64,000 nucleotides of DNA from CAWBCR01 sp963787375. Its GTDB lineage: Bacteria; Chloroflexota; Anaerolineae; Aggregatilineales; UBA3940. The translations under genes and the position numbers were made by a program. Under the pieces are notes generated by a model. That model worked only from the letters and a program-made list of their open reading frames with translations. It did not search any database and was not told where the DNA came from. Where the stretch lies: assembly GCA_963787375.1 (NCBI GenBank), contig CAWBCR010000014.1, positions 62,001 through 126,000 on the forward strand, written 5' to 3'. Each line of letters begins with the position of its first letter. Within the stretch, counting starts at the first letter, position 1. This document shows positions 50,259 to 59,517 of the stretch, piece after piece.

Positions 50259-51536
50259 ATGCAAGTCATCCTGAACGCGGTGAACAGCTTTATCGGCTTC
50301 GGGCCGGTGATCCTGATCGCCATCATCTTCACCATTCTTGGGCTGGTCTTCGGCGCGGGCATCCGCAAGTCGTTCCGCTCCGGCATCGTCACCAGCGTTG
50401 GCCTGGCAGGCATCTTCCTGGTGGTGAACGTCATCACCGGGAGCTACGTGCCCGCCCTCGACGCGCTGGCGCTGCGCATGGGCATCGTCCGCCCCGTCCT
50501 CGACGTGGGCTGGAGCGTGGCCGGTTTTGGCTGGGGCTGGCCCGGCGCAGTCGGCGTGGTGCTGGGAACCGTCGCAGTCAGCATCATCATGGTCATCCTG
50601 AAGCTGACGAAGGTGCTGTGGACCGACTTCTGGAGCCTGTGGCACTCGCAGGTCGCGGCAGCCATGGTGTGGGCCGTGACCGGCAACGTGCTGCTCGGCG
50701 TTATTGCGGCGGTGCTGTACAACATCGTCGTGATGAAGCTGGCCGACTTCACAGCCAAAGAGAACCAGGAATTCCACCAGGTTCCGGGCATCACCATCCC
50801 CTGCGGCTACGTGGCGATCTACGGCTCGATCTCCAAACTGGTCGCGCCGCTGCTGCGGATGATCCCGGGCATCAAGGACGTGGACGCCTCGCCTGAGACG
50901 ATCCGCGAAAAGATGGGTGTGTTCGGCGAGATGTCGGTGCTGGGCGCGCTCATCGGCCTGATCATCGGTATCGCGGCGGGCTATAACGTACAGGGCGTGC
51001 TACAACTGGCGCTCGATACAGCCCTGCTGCTGGTCCTGCTGCCCCGCATGGTGTCCGTCCTGATGGAAGGCATCACCCCGGTGGCGGGCGCTGTGCGCGA
51101 ATGGCTGATGGATCACTTCGAGGATCGCGAGATCCACGTGGCGGTCGACTGCGCAGTGCAGTTGGGTCACCCGGCAGTGATGGCCTCGGCCATCATCGTC
51201 ATGCCGATCATGATCCTGATCTCGGCCTTCATGCCCGGCTCGACCTTCCTGATCATCGCCAGCCTGGCGGGCATCCCCTACCTGTGCGGCGCAATCGTGG
51301 CCTACACCGAGGGCAACGTGCTGCACACGGTCATCCTGGCGATCATCTTCGAGACGATCATGCTGCTGCTGGCGTCGACGCCGCTGATCGTAAACGCGAC
51401 TACGGCCACAGCCGACAAGCTGGGCCTGTTGAGCGGGCTCGTTACGGGCGGCACCACCCACATCTCGGCTATCGACCCCGGTGGCGACTTCCTGGCCGTG
51501 ATCTTCACCGCGCTGGCGCATCTGTTCGGCGGGTAA
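50259..51536 (+). CDS. PTS EIIC component, galactitol type (GatC-like)
   Basis: A 425-residue multi-pass permease (ten or more hydrophobic segments) of the EIIC galactitol family. Segments such as FGPVILIAIIFTILGLVFGA, LDVGWSVAGFGWGWPG and VPGITIPCGYVAIYGSISKL are GatC-like. It carries the sugar across the membrane while it is phosphorylated by EIIB. A ribosome site (GGAGG) lies upstream. Substrate may be galactitol, arabitol or a related polyol; the downstream pentulose-phosphate enzymes suggest a pentitol or similar. Confidence 0.85.
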   Translation: MQVILNAVNSFIGFGPVILIAIIFTILGLVFGAGIRKSFRSGIVTSVGLAGIFLVVNVITGSYVPALDALALRMGIVRPVLDVGWSVAGFGWGWPGAVGVVLGTVAVSIIMVILKLTKVLWTDFWSLWHSQVAAAMVWAVTGNVLLGVIAAVLYNIVVMKLADFTAKENQEFHQVPGITIPCGYVAIYGSISKLVAPLLRMIPGIKDVDASPETIREKMGVFGEMSVLGALIGLIIGIAAGYNVQGVLQLALDTALLLVLLPRMVSVLMEGITPVAGAVREWLMDHFEDREIHVAVDCAVQLGHPAVMASAIIVMPIMILISAFMPGSTFLIIASLAGIPYLCGAIVAYTEGNVLHTVILAIIFETIMLLLASTPLIVNATTATADKLGLLSGLVTGGTTHISAIDPGGDFLAVIFTALAHLFGG

Positions 51537-51557
51537 TCACGTTCGCAAGAGGGCAGT

Positions 51558-51580
51558 GTCTGTTAACGAGGGTAACAGAC
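51558..51580 (+). promoter_or_regulatory. Intercistronic hairpin after the EIIC gene
   Basis: GTCTGTTA (51558-51565) and TAACAGAC (51573-51580), 8-bp stem. A second GC-rich stem (CCGGGC with GCCCGG, about 51589-51640) follows. They separate the EIIC from the second EIIB-like gene. Confidence 0.5.
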
Positions 51581-51671
51581 GCAGAGGACCGGGCTGCACG
51601 ACACATTCGCGGCTAAGCAAGAGTGTGTTGTGTGGCCCGGCCACCCACCTAGACTATATCTGGACGCAACT

Positions 51672-51968
51672 ATGGTATGCAACATTGTATTTGCCGGCGG
51701 CTCGTGTGGCATGACGATGGTCCGGGCGGGGGAAACACTGGCCGAGATGTGCCGCAGCGAGGGGCTGCGCGTCGAGGTGCAGTACCTTGATCTGTGGGCC
51801 TCGGACTTTATCCGGCCCAACGTAAACCTCGTCATCGAGATGTTCCCCTACTATAAGGGGCTGCCGATCCCGCTCGTCAGCGGACGGCCCTTCCTGAGCC
51901 GCAGCGGCGAGGACGACCTCTATCGCCAACTCGTCGGCATGGTCAGAGAGATCAGCAACCAATCATGA
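51672..51968 (+). CDS. Second EIIB-like protein with displaced cysteine
   Basis: A 98-residue protein with the EIIB-like beta-alpha arrangement: CNIVFAGGSCGMTMVRAGET, then VEVQYLDLWASDFIRPNVNL. The Cys position is two to three residues later than in the first EIIB (ALCCGVA), where here AGG stands. It may be a specialised or regulatory EIIB, or use Cys in GGSCG. The start at 51672 is chosen by analogy; no good ribosome site is seen. It overlaps the cysteine desulfurase gene by 4 bases. Confidence 0.6.
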   Translation: MVCNIVFAGGSCGMTMVRAGETLAEMCRSEGLRVEVQYLDLWASDFIRPNVNLVIEMFPYYKGLPIPLVSGRPFLSRSGEDDLYRQLVGMVREISNQS

Positions 51969-53131
51969 ATAACACGCCCCGTTCGCCGCGCCGCCAGATC
52001 TACCTGGATTATGCGGCCACCACCCCCATTCACCCGCAGGCGCTTGAGGCGATGCTGGGTTGCGCGAGCGCGGTCTACGGCAACCCGTCGAGCCTGCACT
52101 TTGCCGGCCATGCGGCGCGTCGTGCGCTCGACGAGGCCCGCGCGACCTTCGCCGCCGGGCTCAATGTCCAGCCGGAGGAGATCGTGTTCACCGGCAGCGG
52201 CTCGGAGGCCGATAACCTGGCGCTGCTGGGCGCGGCGCAGCGGCTGCAAGGCCGGGGGCGGCACGTGATTACGTCGTGCATCGAGCACCACGCGGTGCTG
52301 GAGACGTGCGATTACCTGGAGCGGCTGGGCTTCGACGTGACGCGCCTGCCGGTCGATAGTGACGGCGTCGTGCAGCCGGAGACGCTGCGCGCGGCGCTGC
52401 GGCCTGACACAATCCTGGTGTCGATCATGCACGCCAACAACGAGATTGGCACCATCCAGCCCATTAGCGCGCTGGCGGAGATCGCGCACGAGGCGGGCGC
52501 GCTGTTTCACACCGACGCAGTCCAGACGGCGGGCCAGATCGCGCTGGACGTGCAGGCGCTGGGTGTCGACCTGCTGACGCTGTCGGCGCACAAGTTCTAC
52601 GGGCCGAAGGGCGTCGGGGCGCTGGTGGTGCGCGAGGGCGTGGCGCTGGAACCACTGGTGCACGGCGGCAGCCAGGAAGGCTACCGCCGCGCGGGCACAG
52701 AGAACCTGCCGGGTATTGTGGGCGCGGCGAAGGCGTTCGCGCTGGCGCTCGATCACCTTGACGGGGAGGCGCTGCGGCTGGCGGCGCTGCGCGATGCGCT
52801 GTGGCAGCGCATCTGCGAAGGCGTGCCCGACGCGCGCCTGAACGGCCACCCAACCCGTCGGCTGCCCAACAACCTCAACGTGAGCCTGAAGGATATCGAG
52901 GCTGAGGGAATGCTGCTGCGGCTGAGCATGGCCGGCGTGGCCGCTTCGATGGGCTCGGCCTGCAACTCGGAGTCGATTGAGCCGTCGCACGTGATCGAGG
53001 CGCTGGCCCTGCCGCCGGACTGGGCGCGCGGCACGCTGCGCTTCACCGTGGGCTGCGGTACCACGCCCGACGACATCGCGCAGGCAGCAGACCACGTGGT
53101 CCACATCGCGGCGGATATGCGGCGTGAGTGA
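51965..53131 (+). CDS. Cysteine desulfurase (NifS/IscS class)
   Basis: A 388-residue PLP enzyme. YLDYAATTPIHPQALEAM is the N-terminal signature, HTDAVQTAG the PLP Asp region, LSAHKFYGPKGVGALVV holds the PLP-lysine, and ASMGSACNSESIEPSHV the active-site Cys loop. It transfers sulfur from cysteine to acceptors such as iron-sulfur scaffold or tRNA. No scaffold gene is adjacent; it lies inside a PTS operon, overlapping the EIIB-like gene. Why it is here is unclear; it may be a passenger or supply sulfur for a pathway enzyme. Confidence 0.9.
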   Translation: MNNTPRSPRRQIYLDYAATTPIHPQALEAMLGCASAVYGNPSSLHFAGHAARRALDEARATFAAGLNVQPEEIVFTGSGSEADNLALLGAAQRLQGRGRHVITSCIEHHAVLETCDYLERLGFDVTRLPVDSDGVVQPETLRAALRPDTILVSIMHANNEIGTIQPISALAEIAHEAGALFHTDAVQTAGQIALDVQALGVDLLTLSAHKFYGPKGVGALVVREGVALEPLVHGGSQEGYRRAGTENLPGIVGAAKAFALALDHLDGEALRLAALRDALWQRICEGVPDARLNGHPTRRLPNNLNVSLKDIEAEGMLLRLSMAGVAASMGSACNSESIEPSHVIEALALPPDWARGTLRFTVGCGTTPDDIAQAADHVVHIAADMRRE

Positions 53132-53216
53132 TGACCTCCGGCTGCCAATGGCGTCGGAAAGACCCTCGTTAGGCGCAAAATTCACACAGGTGTATTATCA
53201 GAGAGGATAGCAACCC

Positions 53217-53690
53217 ATGTCGGTGACAAGAGACGTATTGCGCGAAGAGCTGGTACTGCTCAACTACGAGGCCGACAGCGCTGAAGAGGTGCTGCGCGCG
53301 CTGGCTGATGTGCTGCTCGCGGACGGGGCTGTCAAGGACAGCTATTATGATGCCATGCTGACCCGCGAGCAGGCTTATCCCACCGGCCTGCCGACCGAAG
53401 AGGTAAAGGTCGCGATGCCCCACGCTGACGTCGAGCACGTCAACTACTCGGCGCTGGCGGTCGCCACGCTGGCGCACCCGGTGAAGTTCCGCGAGATGGG
53501 CGCGCCCGAAAACGAGCTGGACGTCGAGATCGTGCTGATGCTGGCCAACGCCGATCCTGACGAGCAGGTGCAGACGCTTCGCAAGCTGGTCGACCTGTTC
53601 GACGAGCCCGCCTCGCTGCACGCGCTGAAAGACGCTCAGAACCCCGCGCAGGTGATTGAACTGCTGCGCAGCGGGTACCAGGAGGGATGA
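53217..53690 (+). CDS. PTS EIIA component (fructose/mannitol/galactitol EIIA-2 family)
   Basis: A 157-residue EIIA with catalytic His in VAMPHADVEHV (around residue 70). It takes phosphate from HPr and passes it to EIIB. The end VQTLRKLVDLFDEPASLHAL is typical of PTS-EIIA-2 proteins. Ribosome site AGAGGATAG precedes the ATG. It lies 85 bases after the cysteine desulfurase and 4 bases before the SorC gene. Confidence 0.9.
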   Translation: MSVTRDVLREELVLLNYEADSAEEVLRALADVLLADGAVKDSYYDAMLTREQAYPTGLPTEEVKVAMPHADVEHVNYSALAVATLAHPVKFREMGAPENELDVEIVLMLANADPDEQVQTLRKLVDLFDEPASLHALKDAQNPAQVIELLRSGYQEG

Positions 53691-53694
53691 TGCC

Positions 53695-54666
53695 GTGATC
53701 GAAGATGTCTCGGAGGAGCGCCACCAACTGCTGGCGGACATCGCGAAGCTGTATTACCTGGACGGCCTTTCTCAGCAGGAGATTGCAGACCAGGTGAGCC
53801 TGTCGCGTCCCTCGATCTCGCGGCTGCTGCTTGAAGCGCGGGATATGGGCATCGTCGAGATCACCATCAACCACCCGATTCCCACCGTCCCCGCGCTGGA
53901 AGAGGCGCTCCACGGCAGCTTCCCGCTTCAGCAGGTCTACGTGCTGGAGCGCCGCAATGCCTCGGATGATGAGGCGCTGCGGCTGCTGGGCCGCCTGGGG
54001 ACCGTGGCGCTGAATAACGTCTTGCAGGACGGGATGATCCTGGGTCTTTCGTGGGGGACGACTGTCCACGCCGTGATCGAGGCGCTGCGCCCCCGGCGGC
54101 TGCCCAGGGTGAAGGTCGTGCAGTTGATCGGCGGGGTGGGCGCGCCCTATCGCAGCATCGATGGGCCGGAGCAGTGCCGCCGGGCGGGCGAGATGTTCGG
54201 CGCGCAGCATTATTATCTAAACGCCCCCATGCGTGTCGACAGCCCCGACGTGGCCGCTGCGCTGCGCGAGGACCACTCGATTAAAGAGGTGCTGGAATTG
54301 GCCCGCCAGGCCGACGTCGCGCTCGTGGGCATCGGGACGACCGTCCCTGAATTGTCGACGCAGTTCCATTCCGGCTACCTGACCTACGAGGATTTGCGCC
54401 AGCTTGATAAGCTGGGCGTGGTGGGTGCGATGTGTATGTCGTTCTTCGACCTCGAAGGCAGCCCGGTATCGGTGCCGTGGCTCGACCGCTCGGCGATCAG
54501 CGTCACGTGGGATGATCTGGAGCGCGTCGGTACGCTGATCGGCATTGCGGGCGGCAGGCGCAAAGGATCGGCCATCCTGGGCGCGGTCCGCACCGGCGCG
54601 ATCTCTGTGCTCGTCACCGACGATGCCGCCGCCGGCGAGCTGCTCAAGCTGGCCGAATCCGAATAG
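53695..54666 (+). CDS. SorC/DeoR-family transcriptional regulator
   Basis: A 323-residue regulator. Residues 1-60 hold a helix-turn-helix (LYYLDGLSQQEIADQVSLSR then PSISRLLLEAR). The rest is the SorC sugar-phosphate-binding domain, with LGLSWGTTVHAVIEAL, LIGGVGAPYRSIDGPEQCRR and VALVGIGTTVPE. GTG start at 53695 follows AGGAGGG. It is the last PTS-operon gene and should bind the TTACA-TT-TGTAA sites upstream, with an intermediate of the imported sugar as effector. The autoregulation is inference. Confidence 0.88.
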   Translation: MIEDVSEERHQLLADIAKLYYLDGLSQQEIADQVSLSRPSISRLLLEARDMGIVEITINHPIPTVPALEEALHGSFPLQQVYVLERRNASDDEALRLLGRLGTVALNNVLQDGMILGLSWGTTVHAVIEALRPRRLPRVKVVQLIGGVGAPYRSIDGPEQCRRAGEMFGAQHYYLNAPMRVDSPDVAAALREDHSIKEVLELARQADVALVGIGTTVPELSTQFHSGYLTYEDLRQLDKLGVVGAMCMSFFDLEGSPVSVPWLDRSAISVTWDDLERVGTLIGIAGGRRKGSAILGAVRTGAISVLVTDDAAAGELLKLAESE

Positions 54667-54687
54667 CGATCCCTTGCAGGAAAGACA

Positions 54688-54717
54688 CAGCGCCCGGCGG
54701 GGATCCGCCGGGCGCTG
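54688..54717. terminator. Bidirectional terminator, 13-bp stem
   Basis: CAGCGCCCGGCGG (54688-54700) and CCGCCGGGCGCTG (54705-54717) with loop GGAT, between the convergent sorC-like and phoU genes. Confidence 0.8.
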
Positions 54718-54739
54718 TTGGATCGGCGCTGCCGCCGGT

Positions 54740-55426
54740 TCAGCCGTCTTCTTCCGCGGTGTGTTTGGGGTTCAGCTCGCCGACGTTGCCGGTGCTGGCA
54801 TAGACGATCCGCTCGCAGATGTTCGTCACGCGGTCGGCGATCCGCTCCAGGTTGTGCCCGGCCCACAACAGGTAGGTGCCCTCTTCGACCGACATCTTGC
54901 CCTTGCTCATCGCCGTGACCAGCAGGTTGAACAGCTCCTGGTACAGCCGGTCGACGTCGTCGTCGCTCGACGCGGCTTCTCGGGCCTTCTCGGCGCTCAT
55001 GTCGACGAAGGCGTCCATGCTGCGCCGCATCATGGTATGCACCATCTCCTGCATCGCGCCGATCTGTGGGGGCAGTGTGATGGACCCGTCGGCGCGGCTG
55101 CGCAGCACCGTCCGGGCGATGCCCTCGGCGTGGTCACCCATGCGCTCCAGCTCGTTGGAGATCAGCAGGTCGGCGATCAGCCTGCGCAGGTCGCGGGCCA
55201 TCGGCTGTTGAAGGGCAAAGGTCTTGGTGACCATCTCCTCGATTTCGGCGTGCATCCCGTCGAGCACGTCGTCGTCGTTGACGACACTCTGCGCGAGGTC
55301 GTTGTCGTGCCGGACGAACGCCTGGATCGCCCTGCTGGTCGACTGGTCGACCAGCGAACCCAGACGCAGGATATTATCCCGGATGGCCAGCAGGTCCTGG
55401 TCAAGCGTGCTTCTGATATTGGACAC
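54740..55426 (-). CDS. phoU: Phosphate transport system regulator PhoU
   Basis: A 228-residue protein with the two PhoU three-helix domains. The E/D-x-x-x-D metal motifs are visible in ELERMGDHAEGIART and NLERIADRVTNICERIVY. PhoU links the Pst transporter with the PhoR/PhoB signalling system. The start codon is GTG, with GGGGGAGG upstream. Last gene of pstSCAB-phoU. Confidence 0.93.
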   Translation of the reverse strand: MSNIRSTLDQDLLAIRDNILRLGSLVDQSTSRAIQAFVRHDNDLAQSVVNDDDVLDGMHAEIEEMVTKTFALQQPMARDLRRLIADLLISNELERMGDHAEGIARTVLRSRADGSITLPPQIGAMQEMVHTMMRRSMDAFVDMSAEKAREAASSDDDVDRLYQELFNLLVTAMSKGKMSVEEGTYLLWAGHNLERIADRVTNICERIVYASTGNVGELNPKHTAEEDG

Positions 55427-55537
55427 AATATCCTCCCCCGAAGGTTAGCTGCACATCTCTGGCATGCCATTACTGTAACACAGGATCGGGCCGGTGTGAA
55501 CCGGGGAAAAAGTCCACTGGGCGGGCGCGCACGCAGC

Positions 55538-56357
55538 CTAGCCGAACCGCCCGGAAACGTAATCTTCCGTCTCCTGCTGCGTAGGGTTGGTGAAGATCTG
55601 GTCGGTCGGGCCATACTCGACCAGCACGCCGATGCGCGCGTCAGGGTTGGCGCGGTCGATGGACATGAAGGCTGTGCGGTCCGAGACGCGCGCCGCCTGC
55701 TGCATGTTGTGGGTGACGATCACGATGGTGTAGTTCTGCTTCCAGTTCGTGCATCAGCTCTTCGATCTTGAGCGTGGCGATCGGGTCGAGCGAAGCCGCT
55801 GGCTCGTCCATCAGGATGACGTCCGGCTCGACGGCCAGCGCGCGGGCGATGCACAGTCGCTGCTGCTGCCCGCCGGAGAGCGCCATCCCACTTGTCTTGA
55901 GCTTGTCTTTGACCTCGTCCCACAGCGCCGCCCGGCGCAGCGCGCGCTCGACGATCTCGTCCATGTCACCGCGCACGCCGTTGACGCGCGGCCCGAACGC
56001 GATGTTGTCGTAGATGCTCTTGGGGAAGGGATTGGGCTTCTGGAAAACCATCCCGATCCGCCGGCGGATGGCCACCGAGTCGACGCCAGGCGCGTAGATT
56101 GGCTGCCCGTTGTACAGCAGTTCGCCCTCCACCCGCGCCGAGGGGATCAGGTCGTTCATGCGGTTGAAGCAGCGCAGCAGCGTGCTCTTGCCGCAGCCTG
56201 ACGGCCCGATGATGGCTGTGATCTGGTTGCGCTGGAACGACAGCGACACCTCGCGCACGGCCAGTTTGTCGCCGTAGAACACGCTCAGGTGATCGGCTTC
56301 GATGACGAAGTCGCTGGCCTGCGGTGCGGGCTGCGTTGTGGTCTCTGGTTGCATCAT
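55538..56357 (-). CDS. pstB: Phosphate ABC transporter ATP-binding protein PstB (one frameshift)
   Basis: Walker A GPSGCGKSTLL, Q-loop VFQKPNPFPKSIYDNIAFG, signature ALSGGQQQRL and Walker B VILMDEPAASLDP are intact. After LKIEELMHELE (about 55738) the frame breaks; the next frame restores YTIVIVTHNMQQAARVSDRT with the H-loop and the end EDYVSGRFG at 55538. Joined, the length of about 272 residues is normal. The indel lies close to a TTCTGCTTCC tract. Start is uncertain between 56357 and 56381. Confidence 0.9.
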
Positions 56358-56399
56358 CCTCGGTCTCTGGTTGATTAGCATGGGCAGCGTGTCGCTATT

Positions 56400-57317
56400 C
56401 TAGATGGAATGCCGTTGTCTGCCAACCAGCCGCACCAGCACGCTGGCGACCAGCACCAGCGCCGCCAGCACCAGCGCGGTGCCCCACGCCTTGGCGTGCC
56501 ACTCGTCGTAGGGCGCGATGGCGTAGTTGAACAGCGTCAGCGGCAGGGCGGACATGGGCTGCTCGATCTTCAGGCTCATGTACGGATTGCCAAAGGCCGT
56601 GAACAGCAGCGGCGCGGTCTCGCCCGCTACGCGGGCGACGGCCAGCACGATGCCGGTCAGCACGCCCTGGCTGCCTGCCGGCAGCACCACGCTGACAATC
56701 GTCCGCCACTGGGGTGCGCCGAGCGCCAGCGCGCCCTCGCGCAGCGAGTGGGGCACCAGCCGCAGCATCTCCTCGGTGGTGCGGACCAGCGCGGGCAGCA
56801 TCATCATGCCCAGCGCAAAGCCACCCGACAGCGCCGAGAAGTGGCCCTGTTTGGCGACGATGACCACGTAGGCGAAGATGCCCATCACAATCGACGGTAC
56901 GCCCGACAGCACGTCGGCCAGGTAGCGGATCAACTCGCCAAACCAGTTGTTGCCGAACTCGCTCAGGTAGATGCCCGCGCCGAGGCCAATCGGCACCGAG
57001 AAGGCCGAGGCCAGCCCGACGACGACCAGGCTGCCGACGACGGCGTTGGCGATACCGCCACCCGGGATGCCGACCGGCGTCGGCAGGTGGGTGAAGAAGT
57101 CGGCGTTGAGCGCCGGGAAACCGTTGATAGCCACGAAAGCCAGCACGGCCACCAGCGCCGAGACGCCCAGCAGCGTGCTCAGCGCCGTGACGCCGGACAT
57201 CAGCACGTTGACCAGCTTGCGGCGCGCGGCGTGGGCCGTGACCGTGATCGGCGCGCTGTCCGAAGCGGTGCGCTGCGCGGCAACGGGCGTAGCTGGGAAA
57301 AGGTTGCGCTCGGTCAT
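56400..57317 (-). CDS. pstA: Phosphate ABC transporter permease PstA
   Basis: A 305-residue permease with six membrane segments and the EAA motif region LVPHSLREGALALGAPQWRT. NAVVGSLVVVGLASAFSVPI and LIRYLADVLSGVPSIVMGIF are typical of PstA. It overlaps pstC by 4 bases (ATGA), so the two are translationally coupled. Confidence 0.93.
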   Translation of the reverse strand: MTERNLFPATPVAAQRTASDSAPITVTAHAARRKLVNVLMSGVTALSTLLGVSALVAVLAFVAINGFPALNADFFTHLPTPVGIPGGGIANAVVGSLVVVGLASAFSVPIGLGAGIYLSEFGNNWFGELIRYLADVLSGVPSIVMGIFAYVVIVAKQGHFSALSGGFALGMMMLPALVRTTEEMLRLVPHSLREGALALGAPQWRTIVSVVLPAGSQGVLTGIVLAVARVAGETAPLLFTAFGNPYMSLKIEQPMSALPLTLFNYAIAPYDEWHAKAWGTALVLAALVLVASVLVRLVGRQRHSI

Positions 57318-58276
57318 GAGGCTGCTCCTGCCCCCTGCCGCTTGATGCGGTTGATCAGCAGGCGGGCGATACCGTTCAAAATGAGGGTGATGACAAACAG
57401 CGTGAGGCCCAGCAGGATCAGCACCGAAACGTACATCGGTGTGGTGGCCTCGCTGAACTCGTTCGCGATCTGGCTGGCCAGCGTATAGGCCGGGTTCAAC
57501 AGGCAGGCCGACACCTCCGGGCGGTTGCCGATCATCATGGTGACGGCCATCGTCTCGCCGATGGCGCGGCCCAGCGCCAGCATCAGCCCGCCAAAGATGC
57601 CCGACCGGGCATAGGGCACCACCACCTGCCAGATCGTTTCCCATGGCGTCGCGCCCAGTGCCAGCGCGGCCTCGCGCTGGTCGCGCGGGACGGCGCGCAG
57701 CGAGTCGCGGGCGACGGACGTGGCGTAGGGCAGGATCATGATCGCCAGAATGACGATGGCTGAGAACAGGCCCAGCCCCAGCGGCGTGCAGTCGAACAGC
57801 GGCAGGAAGCCCAGCACGTTGTGCAGCGTGGTGCCGACCGGGTCGCGCAGGATGGGGGCCAGCACGAACAGCCCCCACAGCCCGAACACCACGCTGGGGA
57901 TCGAGGCCAGCAGCTCGATCAGGAACGACAGCGGCGCGTCCAGCCAGCGCGGGGCCAGCTCGGCCAGAAAGATGGCGATCAGCAGCCCCAGCGGACCGGC
58001 GATCAGCAGCGCCACCAGCGACGAGACGACCGTGCCGTAGATCGCCGGCAGCGCGCCATAGACCTCGTGCACCGGGTCCCACCGGCTGGTGACGAAGAAG
58101 CTGTGGCCGTATTGAACAAGCCCCTGCCACGAGCCGGACACCAGCTCGACCAGCAGCATACCGATCAGCACGACCACGGCGGTGGCCATCGCCAGCGTCC
58201 ACACGCGGAAGATCGCGTCGCCGGGGTTGCGCGGGATTCTGAGTTGCTGCCGGAGTTTCGCCTGTAGCTCGCTCAT
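57314..58276 (-). CDS. pstC: Phosphate ABC transporter permease PstC
   Basis: A 320-residue permease with six membrane segments. LIELLASIPSVVFGLWGLFV and LRAVPRDQREAALALGATPW (EAA region) are typical of PstC. The start at 58276 follows GGAGGAGAC; the frame is open to 58294. A stem-loop lies between pstS and pstC. Confidence 0.93.
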   Translation of the reverse strand: MSELQAKLRQQLRIPRNPGDAIFRVWTLAMATAVVVLIGMLLVELVSGSWQGLVQYGHSFFVTSRWDPVHEVYGALPAIYGTVVSSLVALLIAGPLGLLIAIFLAELAPRWLDAPLSFLIELLASIPSVVFGLWGLFVLAPILRDPVGTTLHNVLGFLPLFDCTPLGLGLFSAIVILAIMILPYATSVARDSLRAVPRDQREAALALGATPWETIWQVVVPYARSGIFGGLMLALGRAIGETMAVTMMIGNRPEVSACLLNPAYTLASQIANEFSEATTPMYVSVLILLGLTLFVITLILNGIARLLINRIKRQGAGAAS

Positions 58277-58296
58277 GTCTCCTCCAGAATGCAAAC

Positions 58297-58326
58297 CAGG
58301 GAACGGGATCGCAGCCCCGTTCCCTG
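58297..58326 (-). terminator. Stem-loop between pstS and pstC
   Basis: CAGGGAACGGG (58297-58307) and CCCGTTCCCTG (58316-58326), 11-bp stem, 20 bases after the pstS stop. Such structures often allow more binding protein than permease to be made. Confidence 0.65.
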
Positions 58327-58345
58327 ACGTACGATTAAGCGAGTC

Positions 58346-59452
58346 TTAGTGCATCGCCTCGGGGATGGGCTGGCCACCCTCGCAGGTCAGCGTGTCGAGC
58401 TTGGCCAGCGCCTTCTGCTGCACCGCATCGCTCAACGGCGAGTACAGCAGGTCGGTGGCGTACTGGTCGCCGTTTGTCAGCGCCCAGGTGTAGAAGGCCT
58501 TCAGCTCTGAAGCCTTGGCGCAGCTACCCATGTCCTGGTAGATCAGCAGGAAGGTGTAGCCTGCGATCGGGTAGGACGTGTCGCCGGGGGCGTTGACCAG
58601 CAGTTGGCCCATGTCGTCGGGCATCTGGTCCGCGAACGCCGCCGTCGCCGCCGTCACGCTGTCCAGCGTCGGCTCGACGAACTGGCCGGCCTGGTTCTGG
58701 ACGAAGGCGTAGCTGATCTTGTTCTGGATGGCGTACGCCAGCTCGATGTAGCCGATGCCGTTGGGCTGCTGCTTGATGACACCTGCCACGCCGTCGTTGC
58801 CCTTGCCGCCGATGCCCACCGGCCATTCGACCGACGTGCCCGCGCCGGGGCCGTTCTTCCAGCCGTCGCTGACCTGGCTCAGGTAGCTGGTGAACAGGAA
58901 GGTCGTGCCGGAGCCGTCCGAGCGATGTGCGACGGTGATGTCGCTGTCGGGCAGCTTGATGTCAGGATTGAGCGCCGTGAGCGCCGGGTCGTTCCACTTG
59001 GTGATGTTGCCCAGGAAGATGTCTGCGATGACCGGGCCTGTCAGCTTGAGGCCGGTCGGGATCGGGTTGCCGTCAGCGTCGTTGACGTTGTAGCCCAACA
59101 CCACACCGCCGGCGACGGTTGGGAACATGTCCAGCGTGGGCGCAGCCGCCCGCTGGTCGCTGTTCAGGATGGCGTCCGACCCGCCAAAGTCAACCGTCTT
59201 GGCCGTGACCTGCGCGATCCCGCCGCCCGAGCCAATCGCCTGGTAGTTGAACTGCACGCCCGAGTTGACGAATGCGTACTGGTAGAACCAGCTCGAATAG
59301 AGCGGGTAGGGGAAAGTCGCGCCCGCGCCTGTCAGTTGGACCGAGCCGGGGGCCGTGGTCGGCTGCGCAGCGCCGCCGCCGCAGGCGCTGAGCGCCAGGG
59401 CCGCCACGGCCAGCACAGCGCCGATCAGAGCGAACTTCTTGCCTTGCAGCAT
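58346..59452 (-). CDS. pstS: Phosphate-binding lipoprotein PstS
   Basis: A 368-residue lipoprotein: signal MLQGKKFALIGAVLAVAALA with lipobox LSAC. The mature part has LTGAGATFPYPLYSSWF, IGSGGGIAQVTAKTVDFGGS and HRSDGSGTTFLFTSYLSQV, the phosphate-binding Ser, Asp, Arg and Thr loops of PstS. Start 59452 follows GAGGAGAAG. First gene of the pst operon. Confidence 0.95.
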   Translation of the reverse strand: MLQGKKFALIGAVLAVAALALSACGGGAAQPTTAPGSVQLTGAGATFPYPLYSSWFYQYAFVNSGVQFNYQAIGSGGGIAQVTAKTVDFGGSDAILNSDQRAAAPTLDMFPTVAGGVVLGYNVNDADGNPIPTGLKLTGPVIADIFLGNITKWNDPALTALNPDIKLPDSDITVAHRSDGSGTTFLFTSYLSQVSDGWKNGPGAGTSVEWPVGIGGKGNDGVAGVIKQQPNGIGYIELAYAIQNKISYAFVQNQAGQFVEPTLDSVTAATAAFADQMPDDMGQLLVNAPGDTSYPIAGYTFLLIYQDMGSCAKASELKAFYTWALTNGDQYATDLLYSPLSDAVQQKALAKLDTLTCEGGQPIPEAMH

Positions 59453-59517
59453 ATCAGAGCTTCTCCTCTTCAAGATGATGATGTATCTCTCCACAGCCGC
59501 GAGTTTATGGGGGCCGC

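Noticed and set aside
51965..53131. Iron-sulfur cluster assembly operon
   Set aside because: Only the cysteine desulfurase is present; no IscU, SufB or NifU gene is adjacent.
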